A stretch of DNA of 64,000 bases from Paraburkholderia phytofirmans OLGA172 (lineage in GTDB: Bacteria > Pseudomonadota > Gammaproteobacteria > Burkholderiales > Burkholderiaceae), in assembly GCF_001634365.1 (NCBI RefSeq), contig NZ_CP014578.1, positions 1,550,001 to 1,614,000 of the forward strand, given 5' to 3'. The notes beneath the pieces are model-generated. The model made no database searches. It was not told the DNA's origin and was given only the letters and a program-made list of their open reading frames with translations. Position numbers and translations under genes: made by a program. Positions 35,947 to 45,477 of this stretch are shown piece by piece; within the stretch, counting starts at the first letter, position 1; each line of letters begins with the position of its first letter.

Positions 35947-35983
35947 GAAGCGTTAGCCCTTTTGTCGTCGCTTCCTTTCTTTG
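35945..35983 (+). terminator. Intrinsic terminator after the porin gene
   Basis: AGGAAGCG (35945-35952) and CGCTTCCT (35969-35976) form a stem around a 16-nt loop and are followed by TTTCTTT. It starts right at the porin stop. Confidence 0.65.
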
Positions 35984-36096
35984 AAAAGCTCGGCGGCAGA
36001 CCGGTTACGGGCCGGTCATATACCTGGCGAGCCACCGATTTTGATACCCACTATTGACGAGGCCTGGCGGGAGGCCACCCGCGATAGCTCCCGTTA

Positions 36097-36351
36097 TCAA
36101 GGGAGCAGTTTCTTAGGCATTGGTAGCGTCAAAGAAGGCGAGTCGATCAACTGTACCATCGCCGTGTCGTCGCGATCCGTCCTTGCCTTTCCGCGACCGT
36201 TGTACCTGGCAAGCAGCCGCAGACCGTCGTCCGGATCGTACGGCCGAGAAGGGTCGATCGCGGTCCTTGGGGACGTCACCCCGAGAACGCATCGCGCAAA
36301 GCCGTCAGCACCGTCCATTCGCACCAGATAGCGCTGAAATTTTCCCGCCAT
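36097..36351 (-). CDS. Conserved small protein of the transposon (84 aa, unknown)
   Basis: The protein is MAGKFQRYLVRMDGADGFAR, then CVLGVTSPRTAIDPSRPYDP, ending LPMPKKLLP. Its composition is natural, unlike nearby shadow frames. Its first nine codons and upstream sequence recur at the left end of the transposon (21600-21643), so it is part of the element rather than the cargo. It runs opposite to tnpA, which starts 80 bp away, so they share a divergent promoter region. Function unknown; an accessory or regulatory role in transposition is a guess. Confidence 0.55.
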   Translation of the reverse strand: MAGKFQRYLVRMDGADGFARCVLGVTSPRTAIDPSRPYDPDDGLRLLARYNGRGKARTDRDDTAMVQLIDSPSLTLPMPKKLLP

Positions 36352-36430
36352 CTATCGCCGAAGATAACACGCCCGGATGAGACCGGTGGATCTTCTCGAA
36401 AACCTAAGTTTTCAAGAAAAAGGAGACTTC

Positions 36431-39397
36431 ATGCCACGCCGTTCGATCCTGTCCGCCGCCGAGCGGGAAAGCCTGCTGACATTGCCCGATACCGAAGACG
36501 AATTGATCCGGCATTACACGTTCAGCGAGACTGACCTGTCGTTGATTCGCCTGCGGCGCGGCGATGCGAACCGGCTGGGGGTTGCTGTGCAATTGTGCTT
36601 GCTGCGCTTTCCAGGCCAAGGGCTGCTGCCCGATACCACGGTGCCGGCGTCCCTGCTGCAATGGATTGGTCGGCAACTGCGTACCGATCCGGCGTGCTGG
36701 TCAAAGTATGCCGGGCGCGAGGAAACCCGGCGTGAGCATCTGCTTGAGTTGCGCGCATACCTTGGCATGGAACCGTTCGGCTTGACACACTACCGGCAGA
36801 CCGTCCATGCCGCCACCGAACAGGCCTTGCAGACGGACAAGGGTATCGTGCTGGCTACCCGTGTCCTCGACTCGCTTCGCCACCGGCACATCATGATCCC
36901 GGCGCTGGATGTCATCGAGCGCATTTGCTCCGAAGCCATCACCCGTGCCAATCGGCGCATCTATGCGTCGTTGTCCGAGCCTTTGTTGGACGCGCACCGC
37001 CGTCGCCTCGACGACCTGCTGAAACGTCGCGAAAACGGCAAGACGACCTGGCTGGCCTGGCTGCGTCAGTCGCCCGTCAAACCGAATTCGCGCCACATGC
37101 TCGAACACATCGAACGCCTCAAAGCTTGGCAGGCACTCGAACTGCCCGCCGGCATCGAGCGGCTGGTTCACCAGAACCGGCTGCTCAAGATCGCCCGAGA
37201 GGGCGGCCAGATGACGCCTGCCGACCTAGCTAAGTTCGAACCGCAGCGACGCTACGCGACTCTCGTGGCGCTGACCATCGAGGGCATGGCTACCGTAACC
37301 GACGAAATCATCGACCTGCACGACCGCATCCTGGGCAAGCTGTTCAACGCCGCCAAGAACAAGCATCAGCAGCAATTCCAGGCGTCCGGCAAAGCCATCA
37401 ACGCCAAGGTGCGCCTGTATGGGCGCATCGGCCAGGCGCTGATAGATGCCAAGCAATCTGGCCGTGACCCGTTCGCCGCCATCGAGGCTGTCATGTCCTG
37501 GGATGCCTTCGCCGAGAGCGTCACAGAGGCACAGAAGCTCGCTCAGCCCGAGGACTTCGATTTTCTGCACCGTATCGGCGAGAGCTATGCCACGTTGCAC
37601 CGCTATGCGCCGGAATTCCTCGACGTGCTCAAGCTGCGGGCCGCGGCCGCCGCCAAAGGCGTGCTCGATGGCATTGAGGTGCTCCGCAGCATGAATGCCG
37701 ACAACGCCCGCAAGGTGCCCGCCGATGCAACGACCGGCTTCATCAAGAAGCGCTGGGAAAAGTTGGTGAAGACCGATACCGGCATCGACCGGCGCTACTA
37801 CGAGCTGTGTGCCCTGTCTGAGTTGAAAAACTCGCTGCGCTCAGGTGACATCTGGGTGCAAGGGTCGCGCCAGTTCAAGGACTTCGAGGACTACCTGCTG
37901 CCAACCGTGAAGTTCGCCAGCCTCAAGCAGTCCAGCGAATTGCCGCTGGCCGTTGCCACCGACGGCGACCAGTACCTGCATGACCGGCTGGCGCTGCTGA
38001 AAGCGCAGCTTGCCACGGTCAACCGCATGGCACTCGCCAACGAACTGCCGGACGCCATCGTCACCGAGTCCGGCTTGAAGATCACGCCGCTGGATGCCGC
38101 GGTGCCCGACAACGCACAGGCGCTGATCGACCAGACGGCCATGATCCTGCCGCACGTCAAGATCACCGAATTGTTGCTCGAAGTCGATGAGTGGACGTGC
38201 TTCACCCGTCACTTTCCGCACCTGAAATCGGGCGACCTGGCCAAGGACAAGAATCTCTTGCTGACCACCATTCTGGCCGATGCGATCAATCTGGGCCTGA
38301 CTAAAATGGCTGAATCGTGCCCCGGCACGACCTACGCCAAGCTCGCGTGGCTGCAAGGTTGGCACATCCGCGACGAAACCTATTCAACGGCGCTGGCGGA
38401 GCTGGTGAATGCCCAATTCCGGCACCCGTTCGCCGGGCACTGGGGTGACGGCACTGCGTCCTCATCGGACGGCCAGAACTTCAGAGCAGGTGGCAAAGCA
38501 GAAAGCACTGGTCATATCAACCCGAAGTACGGAAGCAGCCCAGGACGGACTTTCTACACCCACATCTCCGACCAGTACGCGCCGTTTCACACCAAGGTGG
38601 TCAATGTCGGCGTGCGCGACTCGACCTATGTGCTCGACGGCCTGCTGTACCACGAGTCCGACTTGCGCATTGAGGAACACTACACCGACACGGCTGGCTT
38701 CACCGATCATGTCTTCGGCTTGATGCATCTGCTGGGCTTCCGCTTCGCACCGCGCATCCGTGATCTGGGCGACACCAAGCTCTACATCCCCAAGGGCGAA
38801 GCCACCTATGACGCCCTCAAGCCGATGATCGGCGGCACGTTCAACATCAAGCACGTCCGCGCCCATTGGGACGAAATCCTGCGGCTGGCCACCTCGATCA
38901 AGCAGGGCACGGTGACGGCCTCGCTGATGCTGCGCAAGCTCGGCAGCTACCCACGCCAGAACGGCCTGGCTGTCGCCTTGCGCGAGCTGGGCCGCATCGA
39001 GCGCACGCTGTTCATCTTGGACTGGCTACAAAGCGTGGAACTGCGCCGCCGCGTCCATGGCGGGCTGAACAAGGGCGAGGCCCGCAACGCGCTAGCCCGC
39101 GCCGTGTTCTTCAACCGCCTAGGCGAAATCCGTGATCGCAGTTTCGAGCAGCAGCGCTACCGGGCGAGCGGCCTCAATCTGGTGACGGCGGCCATCGTGT
39201 TGTGGAACACGGTCTACTTGGAGCGGGCGGCGAATGCGTTGCGTGGTAACGGCAACGGCGTCGATGACGGACTGTTGCAATACCTGTCACCGCTGGGTTG
39301 GGAGCACATCAACCTGACCGGCGATTACCTCTGGCGCGGAAGCACCAGGATCGGAGCGGGCAAGTTCACGCCGCTACGCCCCCTGCAAGCAGCTTAG
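36431..39397 (+). CDS. tnpA: TnpA, Tn3-family transposase
   Basis: A 988-residue transposase, the classic Tn3-family length. The N-terminal domain starts [20 protein letters not shown] and [20 protein letters not shown]. The DDE catalytic half contains [20 protein letters not shown] (first Asp region), [20 protein letters not shown] and [20 protein letters not shown] (second Asp region). [20 protein letters not shown] and [20 protein letters not shown] follow near the end. The ATG at 36431 is chosen because AAAAGGAGACTTC precedes it; the frame opens 18 codons earlier. The stop codon lies inside the right terminal repeat. It appears intact and probably functional. Confidence 0.97.
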   Translation: MPRRSILSAAERESLLTLPDTEDELIRHYTFSETDLSLIRLRRGDANRLGVAVQLCLLRFPGQGLLPDTTVPASLLQWIGRQLRTDPACWSKYAGREETRREHLLELRAYLGMEPFGLTHYRQTVHAATEQALQTDKGIVLATRVLDSLRHRHIMIPALDVIERICSEAITRANRRIYASLSEPLLDAHRRRLDDLLKRRENGKTTWLAWLRQSPVKPNSRHMLEHIERLKAWQALELPAGIERLVHQNRLLKIAREGGQMTPADLAKFEPQRRYATLVALTIEGMATVTDEIIDLHDRILGKLFNAAKNKHQQQFQASGKAINAKVRLYGRIGQALIDAKQSGRDPFAAIEAVMSWDAFAESVTEAQKLAQPEDFDFLHRIGESYATLHRYAPEFLDVLKLRAAAAAKGVLDGIEVLRSMNADNARKVPADATTGFIKKRWEKLVKTDTGIDRRYYELCALSELKNSLRSGDIWVQGSRQFKDFEDYLLPTVKFASLKQSSELPLAVATDGDQYLHDRLALLKAQLATVNRMALANELPDAIVTESGLKITPLDAAVPDNAQALIDQTAMILPHVKITELLLEVDEWTCFTRHFPHLKSGDLAKDKNLLLTTILADAINLGLTKMAESCPGTTYAKLAWLQGWHIRDETYSTALAELVNAQFRHPFAGHWGDGTASSSDGQNFRAGGKAESTGHINPKYGSSPGRTFYTHISDQYAPFHTKVVNVGVRDSTYVLDGLLYHESDLRIEEHYTDTAGFTDHVFGLMHLLGFRFAPRIRDLGDTKLYIPKGEATYDALKPMIGGTFNIKHVRAHWDEILRLATSIKQGTVTASLMLRKLGSYPRQNGLAVALRELGRIERTLFILDWLQSVELRRRVHGGLNKGEARNALARAVFFNRLGEIRDRSFEQQRYRASGLNLVTAAIVLWNTVYLERAANALRGNGNGVDDGLLQYLSPLGWEHINLTGDYLWRGSTRIGAGKFTPLRPLQAA

Positions 39398-39430
39398 CGT
39401 ACGATTTTTCCCGAATTCTGAGCCGCCCCC
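39393..39430 (-). repeat. Right terminal inverted repeat of the Tn3-family transposon
   Basis: 38 bp; the complement begins GGGGGCGGCTCAGAATTCGG and ends TCGTACGCTAAG. It differs from the left repeat at three positions and overlaps the last two codons and stop of tnpA. Confidence 0.92.
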
Positions 39431-40959
39431 AATCAGAAGGCCCTGGCATAGAGGTAGTCCATTTGCACGGGTATTGGCATGGCGCCGATACGCTGCACGT
39501 GCCAGCACAAATCGGGCAAGATAGACCTCAGCTGAAGCGTTCGCTTGAGAGGCTATTACAGAATCGGACGTTGGTCGTAATGGGCTGCGGAGGATGGGAC
39601 GATATTTTCATGTCAAGCCTCGCCGGTTTGGTGACGGACCCGGGACTGAACCCGGACGTGCTTTGGGCCTTCTACGAATCCGATCCAGGGCGAATCGCTG
39701 AGAAATACGACCACGTGTTAGCCAAGCTTGCTCCAGCCGTCGCGCGCTCACGCGTTCAATTCTACACAGGTGTCGATCTTCATACGTTCTTTCCTGGCTT
39801 GTGGGATCGCTTAAAGGCTTCAACTGACGCCGATAACCAGCAACACGTTAACGATTTGATGGAGCGACTTCAGGACTTGGATCCTGAGCTGCGAAAGAAA
39901 GTATTGGAACAGACGGATCCCTCATTGCTGCAGCGGGTGGAGGAGATCAGGGCGGAGCACGACGCGCTTGAGATGCAACTCCAAGGCGCGCGCGATGCGT
40001 CACGAGGCCGGGTTGCGGAACTCGAAGCGCAGGCAGCGCATCTCGCGTCCAACCTGGAGCAAGCGCAATCAGCGCTGACATCGACGCGGCTCGCTCTCAT
40101 GAGTGCCGCTGTGAAGGATGTGTCGTGGCTGACCGCGATTCGGACTCGCATGATGCCGGCACAACCTGGTCGAGTGCCGTTCCATCACTCGAAGGAAGTT
40201 GCCCTGCGCGGTTACAAGGCGGCAGCTGGCGGCCAGCGCGTCGTCCCGGTGTTGCGAGAAGTTACGTGGTCCCTCGTGCCCGATACCGAGAACGGGCTTC
40301 ATCGCGGCTACAAAGCGGCAACCATATTGAGAGGTGAACACTTCGTACCGGGGGTTGTCGTCACGTACCGTCGCCACAACGAAGATGGGGTTACTTCTGA
40401 GAGTGACCATCTTCATTGGCAGCTACCATCTATTTACTTCGGCGACTACCTGGAGCTCGCATCGAGCGACAATGAACCGGAAGCGCAACTGAACTGGCGT
40501 GGATATGAGTTTCAGGTCAGGAACCCAGAGGGACACGTTTCGGAATGGATTCGCTTCGCGTACGCTTTTGACGATGTTTCTCTCGAGAAGATAAGAGCCG
40601 AGTCCTTTCAGCAGGGTGTCACTTTGCTGAATGCGGGAAAGCCATCTGACGCAGTAGAGCCTCTTCGAAAGGCGTACGTGTTCTCTGATCGAATGCTCGG
40701 AATGCACGCGGACGAAACATTTAGCAAAATGTTGGTGTGGCAGCAAGCGCTAGACGACGCTTCACTGTCGAAACTACGTTTTCGCGTCGGCGATGCGCTT
40801 AAAGTCACGTCGGGCCCTCATGCCGGAGTCACAGGTTCCGTCGAAAAGCTTATGCTTCGACATCTTCATGCCTATGTCGTCAGGCCGGGAACCGGAGGAG
40901 AGTTGATTCAGGTCTCCGATGCGCAGGTCGACAGGGGCGTTACTGTTGATGCTCGATAA
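39431..40959 (+). pseudogene. SIR2-like domain protein, N-terminal half removed by the transposon
   Basis: The frame enters from the transposon end and encodes about 509 native residues. It starts inside a SIR2_2-type NAD-binding domain with IEVVHLHGYWHGADTLHVPA and NRTLVVMGCGGWDDIFMSSL; the preceding G-A-G-x-S NAD loop and catalytic Asn/Asp are absent. A long coiled coil follows (HDALEMQLQGARDASRGRVA, AHLASNLEQAQSALTSTR). Then comes an unrecognised beta-rich domain (WSLVPDTENGLHRGYKAATI). A C-terminal KOW-like segment reads FRVGDALKVTSGPHAGVTGS. Full-length SIR2 proteins of this kind are often phage-defence NADases; this one should be inactive. Confidence 0.8.
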
Positions 40960-40991
40960 TTCTGGGAGTGGGTGAAAGTTGGGGGAGCGCG

Positions 40992-42535
40992 GGTGTAGCT
41001 GGAAGCCGTTAAAAAGTCTGGGAGACGAGCGCGCAGCGGGGTATCGTATCCCTAACGACGAGACCAGGAGCCACCATGCGATGCACGATCGTTCTTGAGT
41101 TCGATAACGGCGATGGGAGTGTGGTAAAGCGGGTTGAGGTCATGCGGTTGCACAGGCCCATCGAAGACCAGACGCCCGGAGACGTGGGACTGTCACTCAG
41201 TGAAGGCAAGTCTTTGCTCAATTGTGTGCAGCAGGAGTTCGTTGTCGAGCAGATCGAACGTTTTTTTGCCTCGCGTAGATCCTGTGTGGATTGCGGCGTC
41301 CAGCGTCGCCTGCATGATAATCATTGCTCGGAGATGAAGACCGCGCTAGGAAAGGTTTACTATTGCCGCGAACGATGGAAGGCCTGCAATTGCGGTGCTG
41401 ACGGCGCAAGATATGTTTCTCCGCTCAAGAACTACCTGACGGAGGCAAGTACCGGTGAACTGAGATGGCTGCACGTGGAGCTTGGCGCCACGATGCCCTA
41501 CCGGCAAGCCAAGGCCGTCATGGACCTTCTGCTACCCACCTCAGGTCGCGACAATCATGTAACCATTCGCAACCACACCGTGGCCATCGGAAAATCGATA
41601 CAGCACGCACGGCCGGTGCGTCGGTGGTGCGAGACGGAAAAACCGATTGCGGAGCTTGGCATTGACGTCGGCTATGTCCGTCGCGCACGTTGCAATCGCA
41701 AGGGTTCGGGCAAGGAAAATCGCGCAGAAGCCGGGAACCGGTCGTCGTCGATCGCAGTCGTCGTTGCTGCTTTGGGCCAAGCCGGTAAGCAGCCACGAGT
41801 GTGGGCTTCCGCGATGCCGCGCACCAGGCGACTGAATCAAGAAATGACACGATTCCTCGAGGACAGCGGATACGGGGATCCTAATGAAGTCGTTGTCCTG
41901 ACTGACGGAGCTTGGGACCTGGCCGGCGTCGCTAATGATCTCCCATACGATAACGAGTGGATTCTCGATTGGGCACACATCGGGCGGATGTTGCGACGCG
42001 TTGAGCAGGCTATCGCGCCTCTGGCATATGGGCGACTCACGGACAGTGGATCAGCGTTTGAACTGTGGGATCTGTTTGTCCGCTTCCGCCACTACGTTTG
42101 GGTCGGACGCATAGCGGCCTGGCAGCAGTTTGAAGCTAGACTCGCTCACTTGCTTGATCTACGTGAGACACGAGATCCGGCAGTGAGCAGCCAAGTCAGG
42201 AAAGCGAGCTATAGCCTCTCGAATGTGGTCACGTATCTCGACAGCAACGCTGAGTCGCTGATCGACTATCGCACATGGCAATGTGCGGGAGGGCGGATCT
42301 CCACCGGCTTCGTCGAATCGTCAATTAACCGAATCGTTGGCCGTCGAATGTGCAAGAGCCAGCATATGCGCTGGAGTCGCGTGGGGGCACACAGTGTCGT
42401 GCAATTGCGCGTCGCGTTGTTGAACCAGGAATTCCACGAACTCGCACGACGACAGTTTCCGTGGATTGGACAGCGACGTGTTACGTGGCCTTGGCAACGA
42501 ACATCCCAGCCTTTTTAACGGCTTCCGCCAACACC
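40992..42535 (+). mobile_element. ISKra4-family insertion sequence
   Basis: Inverted repeats flank the transposase: GGAAGCCGTTAAAAAG at 41001-41016, continuing to CTGGG at 41022, and its mirror CTTTTTAACGGCTTCC at 42511-42526. Weaker outward similarity (GGTGTAG / GGTGTTG) sets the tips near 40992 and 42535. No target duplication was resolved. Confidence 0.75.
41076..42518 (+). CDS. ISKra4-family transposase
   Basis: A 480-residue transposase. The N-terminal region has paired Cys (SRRSCVDCGVQRRLHDNHC) and a Cys-containing zinc-like segment (YYCRERWKACNCGADGARYV). The catalytic core has IAELGIDVGYVRRARCNRKG (first Asp), VVVLTDGAWDLAGVANDLPY and WILDWAHIGRMLRRVEQAIA (second Asp). GRISTGFVESSINRIVGRRM carries the Glu, and CKSQHMRWSRVGAHSVVQLR is the ISKra4 C-terminal signature. 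ATG 41076 is preceded by CCAGGAGCCACC. It appears intact. Confidence 0.9.
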   Translation: MRCTIVLEFDNGDGSVVKRVEVMRLHRPIEDQTPGDVGLSLSEGKSLLNCVQQEFVVEQIERFFASRRSCVDCGVQRRLHDNHCSEMKTALGKVYYCRERWKACNCGADGARYVSPLKNYLTEASTGELRWLHVELGATMPYRQAKAVMDLLLPTSGRDNHVTIRNHTVAIGKSIQHARPVRRWCETEKPIAELGIDVGYVRRARCNRKGSGKENRAEAGNRSSSIAVVVAALGQAGKQPRVWASAMPRTRRLNQEMTRFLEDSGYGDPNEVVVLTDGAWDLAGVANDLPYDNEWILDWAHIGRMLRRVEQAIAPLAYGRLTDSGSAFELWDLFVRFRHYVWVGRIAAWQQFEARLAHLLDLRETRDPAVSSQVRKASYSLSNVVTYLDSNAESLIDYRTWQCAGGRISTGFVESSINRIVGRRMCKSQHMRWSRVGAHSVVQLRVALLNQEFHELARRQFPWIGQRRVTWPWQRTSQPF

Positions 42536-42751
42536 ATCGAAGATCAGGGTTGCAAAAATGGGGTGGACCATAGATTTTGCACGCTCTCTTTGACAGCTGA
42601 GATCCGTTCACCGAACATGACCACGAGCCCGAGGAGAAGTCAGTTTTTTTGAATTAAATCGCATACAAATCGAATTGAGCGTCAACTGGGCCGCATATAG
42701 AATGCCTCGAATCAGCTCAGCGGAGCCACCCACCGGTCGAGAGAGGTCAAC

Positions 42752-43142
42752 ATGGAAGTCGCTCAAACGTTGGAAATCAGAACGCCGAACAATCCTACAC
42801 GGATAACCCCCGATTCAAGGTCGGTTAGAATCCCCATCACGCTCGCATTCGGCACATCGACATTGACAGGGGCGTCCTGGAGCAGTTCTTCGGTGAGACG
42901 AAGGACGTGAGCATCCAGCACCTCGAGTACGTTCCCTATATGCGCCTCATATTGGCAAAAGAGCTCAATCAATTGCTTGGCGACCAGTTCCCGGATGCTG
43001 TGCGCGAGATTCTTCGCTACCGCAAGTCGGGCGCCTGACCGTCAGCGTCAAGGGTGTGACCAACCGCGACGAGGATTACGTGAAGTTCGGCACTGCAATG
43101 GGGCACCTTGTCGGTCCGACAAACCATGATGCGATGTCCGGC
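42752..43142 (+). pseudogene. glaH: Glutarate 2-hydroxylase (CsiD/GlaH) remnant
   Basis: A broken copy of the Fe(II)/2-oxoglutarate-dependent glutarate hydroxylase, which turns glutarate to 2-hydroxyglutarate in lysine breakdown. Three successive reading frames give TPDSRSVRIPITLAF, then HIDIDRGVLEQFFGETKDVS and IQHLEYVPYMRLILAKELNQ, then LTVSVKGVTNRDEDYVKFGT and AMGHLVGPTNHDAMSG. LEYxPxxR and GxxNxDAMSG are family features I know from E. coli CsiD. A one-base loss near 42855 and another near 43036 shift the frame. The gene then stops matching at 43142, before the iron-binding His/Asp, so most of the enzyme is missing. Confidence 0.8.
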
Positions 43143-43346
43143 ATCCGCTCCTCGTCTGTCAACTGCAGATCGATAAGCAAAGGGCACCGAAGCCGCTGAT
43201 TTGTGCTCCGTTCGCATTCCGAACTCCGCAAAGTACGATGTCGGGCTAATATTGCGGTGCTGGCTGCACGCCCACAAACGACTCAGTTGCTTGTCTGTGC
43301 AAGAACCTCACTTAGTGATTTGGAGTGTTCGCGGGAGAACGTCGTC

Positions 43347-44315
43347 ATGCATCGTAAAGTCCCATCCACAGCGGCGCTGTCCGCATTCGAGTCGGCGGCG
43401 CGCCATCAAAGCTTTACCAAGGCCGCGGACGAACTGGCCGTCACACAAAGTGCCATCTGCCGCCAGATAGGCGGCCTGGAGGATTTCCTCGGACTGAAAC
43501 TTTTTCGACGCACCCGACGTGGCGTTGTCCTCACGGAGGCGGGCCTGGCCTACAGCCTGAAGGTCGGCGCCCACCTCAACGAGATCGAGCGTGACACGCT
43601 CGACCTGATGGCCACGGGCGGGCAGGGCGCGACGCTTGAACTGGCGGTGGTGCCGACGTTTGCAACCAAGTGGCTTTTGCCGCGCATACCGTCATTCACG
43701 GTGGAGCACCCTGATATCACCATCAACATGACTGCACGGACCGGGCCGTTTCTGTTCGACGATACGGTATTCGATGCGGCGATTCATGCCGGCACCACAG
43801 CGTGGGCCGGAACGGAAGTCCAGTTTTTCATGCACGAAACACTGATTGCCGTATCAAGCCCGAAACTTATCGCACCGCGAACCGCGCTTCGTCGTTCGGA
43901 TTGGGGACGCTACCCCTTGCTTCAGCAGCGCACTCGCCCCTACGCATGGCGAGACTGGTTCGCCTCGCAAGGTATGGAGGTGAAGGGGGAGATGTCTGGC
44001 CCACGTCTTGAATTGTTTTCGATGCTTGCCGAAGCCGCAGCCTCCTGCATGGGAATTGCCTTGATACCGCGCCTGCTTATCGAGGATGAATTGCGGCGCG
44101 GTGTGCTGACGCAGGTTTGCTCTTACGAATACCAGAGTGACCGCTCTTACTACCTCATTTACCCGGAGTCGAAAGTGCACAACCGGGGATTGGCTGCTTT
44201 TCGGGAGTGGATCGGTGCGCAGGCACAGCCGTGCAACACGCAGGTAAAGCATCTGGCAAGCATCGTCGAAGCAGAGCCGCTTGCCGCAGGAAAGAGTCCT
44301 CGCAGATCACCATGA
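43347..44315 (+). CDS. LysR-family transcriptional regulator (GcvA-like)
   Basis: A 322-residue LysR protein. The DNA-binding domain has ALSAFESAARHQSFTKAADE, LAVTQSAICRQIGGLEDFLG and LKLFRRTRRGVVLTEAGLAY, the GcvA-type pattern. The effector domain includes LAVVPTFATKWLLPRIPSFT and AEAAASCMGIALIPRLLIED. ATG 43347 follows GCGGGAGAACGTCGTC. It lies just downstream of the broken glutarate hydroxylase gene on the same strand. GcvA/GcdR-type regulators often control glutarate genes, so it may be the orphaned regulator of that lost pathway; that is inference. Confidence 0.92.
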   Translation: MHRKVPSTAALSAFESAARHQSFTKAADELAVTQSAICRQIGGLEDFLGLKLFRRTRRGVVLTEAGLAYSLKVGAHLNEIERDTLDLMATGGQGATLELAVVPTFATKWLLPRIPSFTVEHPDITINMTARTGPFLFDDTVFDAAIHAGTTAWAGTEVQFFMHETLIAVSSPKLIAPRTALRRSDWGRYPLLQQRTRPYAWRDWFASQGMEVKGEMSGPRLELFSMLAEAAASCMGIALIPRLLIEDELRRGVLTQVCSYEYQSDRSYYLIYPESKVHNRGLAAFREWIGAQAQPCNTQVKHLASIVEAEPLAAGKSPRRSP

Positions 44316-44523
44316 CAGGCGCCAAAGAAAATTGACGACGCGACGAGCATCCAAACCCGAGAGGGCTGTGGAATCCAGCTGAACGTTGCAGGCCCAAGCA
44401 GCATGTTCGGACCGCAGCAGCGAACCAGTACGGAGGTACGTTGGTTCGGCGAGTGATGACTCAAAATTTGAGCCGCAGACGTTGCTGCACAAGTCGGCTC
44501 CTGGAGCCGATTTTCCGTCTCCT

Positions 44524-45409
44524 TCAATCCACTTTCTCACCACCCGCCTCGAGTGCGATCGCACGCAGACTTGACACGGCCGGCGACGAATCGTTGCGTC
44601 TTAGCACCAGATACAGGTCGGAGACGTCCACGACTTCGTAAAGCTCGCGAAATGCGAGCCCCGGCAACTTAATAGTCCTGATGCTGTCCGGAACAACGGC
44701 AACGCCGTGCCCAGAAGCAACGTGGACCAGCGCGGTGAGAAAGTCCTTCGTATGAAATTCGGTGTTACGAGTAAATCCTGCCTGCTGACCAATCGTCAGG
44801 AGGTGGCGTGTCCTTATCAAAATGAGGCGCAGTACAGAAGTCTGTAGCCAGTTCACGCGTGCGAATTTCCCCTTTGGCAGCAAGGACGTGCTTCTCTGGT
44901 AACGCTACAACGAGCTTCTCTCGCAGCAGCAAGATTCTGTCCACTTCGCCAACATTTCCGGCTACCGTTCTCACAATGCAGGCGTCGAGTTCACGGTGCC
45001 GTAACAACTGAACCTGCGCGGGACTCTCGAGCGAGTGTAGTGTTGTACGCACCTACGGATACCGTTCGCCGTGTTTCGAGAGCAGTTGCTGAACGACCCC
45101 TGCGCATGCGGCCGATATAACGTATCCGACCTCAAGCGCCGACTTGCCCTCGTCCGGCCATCGTTGCGATGCGCCTTGCGTTTTCGGCTGCCGCAAGCGT
45201 ATTCCTCGCTTCATTAAGAAAAAGGACGCCTGCAGCGGAGAGGGTCACCGATCTCTTCGTTCGGTTAACCAGCTTACGCCGAGTTCGCGTTCCAGCGTCT
45301 GGATTTGCATGCTCAAGGCAGACGGAGCAATGTCGAGCATCTCTGCCGCCTTGCCGAAATGCAATTTCTCCGCGAGCGTCACGAAATATCGAAGCTGCCT
45401 CAGTTCCAT
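44524..45409 (-). pseudogene. LysR-family regulator, broken by several frameshifts
   Basis: Reading three frames in turn restores a LysR protein. It starts [20 protein letters not shown] (45409) and [15 protein letters not shown], then in a new frame [20 protein letters not shown]. It continues ALEVGYVISAACAGVVQQLL and, after an in-frame stop, VRTTLHSLESPAQVQLLRHR. The last frame gives LTALVHVASGHGVAVVPDSI and the end ALEAGGEKVD. At least three frame changes and one nonsense codon make it non-functional. It lies downstream of the MFS gene at 45478-46737 on the same strand and probably once regulated it. Confidence 0.85.
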
Positions 45410-45477
45410 TACAGTGGTTCTGTATCTTTCGGCTTGCCCCGCGTGTGCCCGCTCACGCAGTGCGCGGCCAGATCAGA

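Larger units (their letters stand above)
21541..39430. mobile_element. 17.9-kb Tn3-family catabolic transposon
   Basis: Both ends carry a 38-bp Tn3-family terminal repeat (21541-21578 and 39393-39430, complement) beginning GGGG and containing CTCAGAATTCGG and AAATCGTACGCTAAG. They match at 35 of 38 positions, and similarity continues inward through CTTGCAGGGGGCGTAG. Inside are resolvase and res at the left, transposase at the right, and about 13.5 kb of catabolic cargo. The 5-bp flanks differ (ATTTA at 21536-21540, AATCA at 39431-39435), so there is no target duplication. The left flank is a crotonase and the right flank a SIR2-like gene, each cut, so the flanking DNA was rearranged. Confidence 0.9.

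Noticed and set aside
42752..42905. Short intact gene reading MEVAQTLEIRTPNNPTRITP
   Set aside because: It is the first frame of the broken glutarate hydroxylase, not a gene in its own right.
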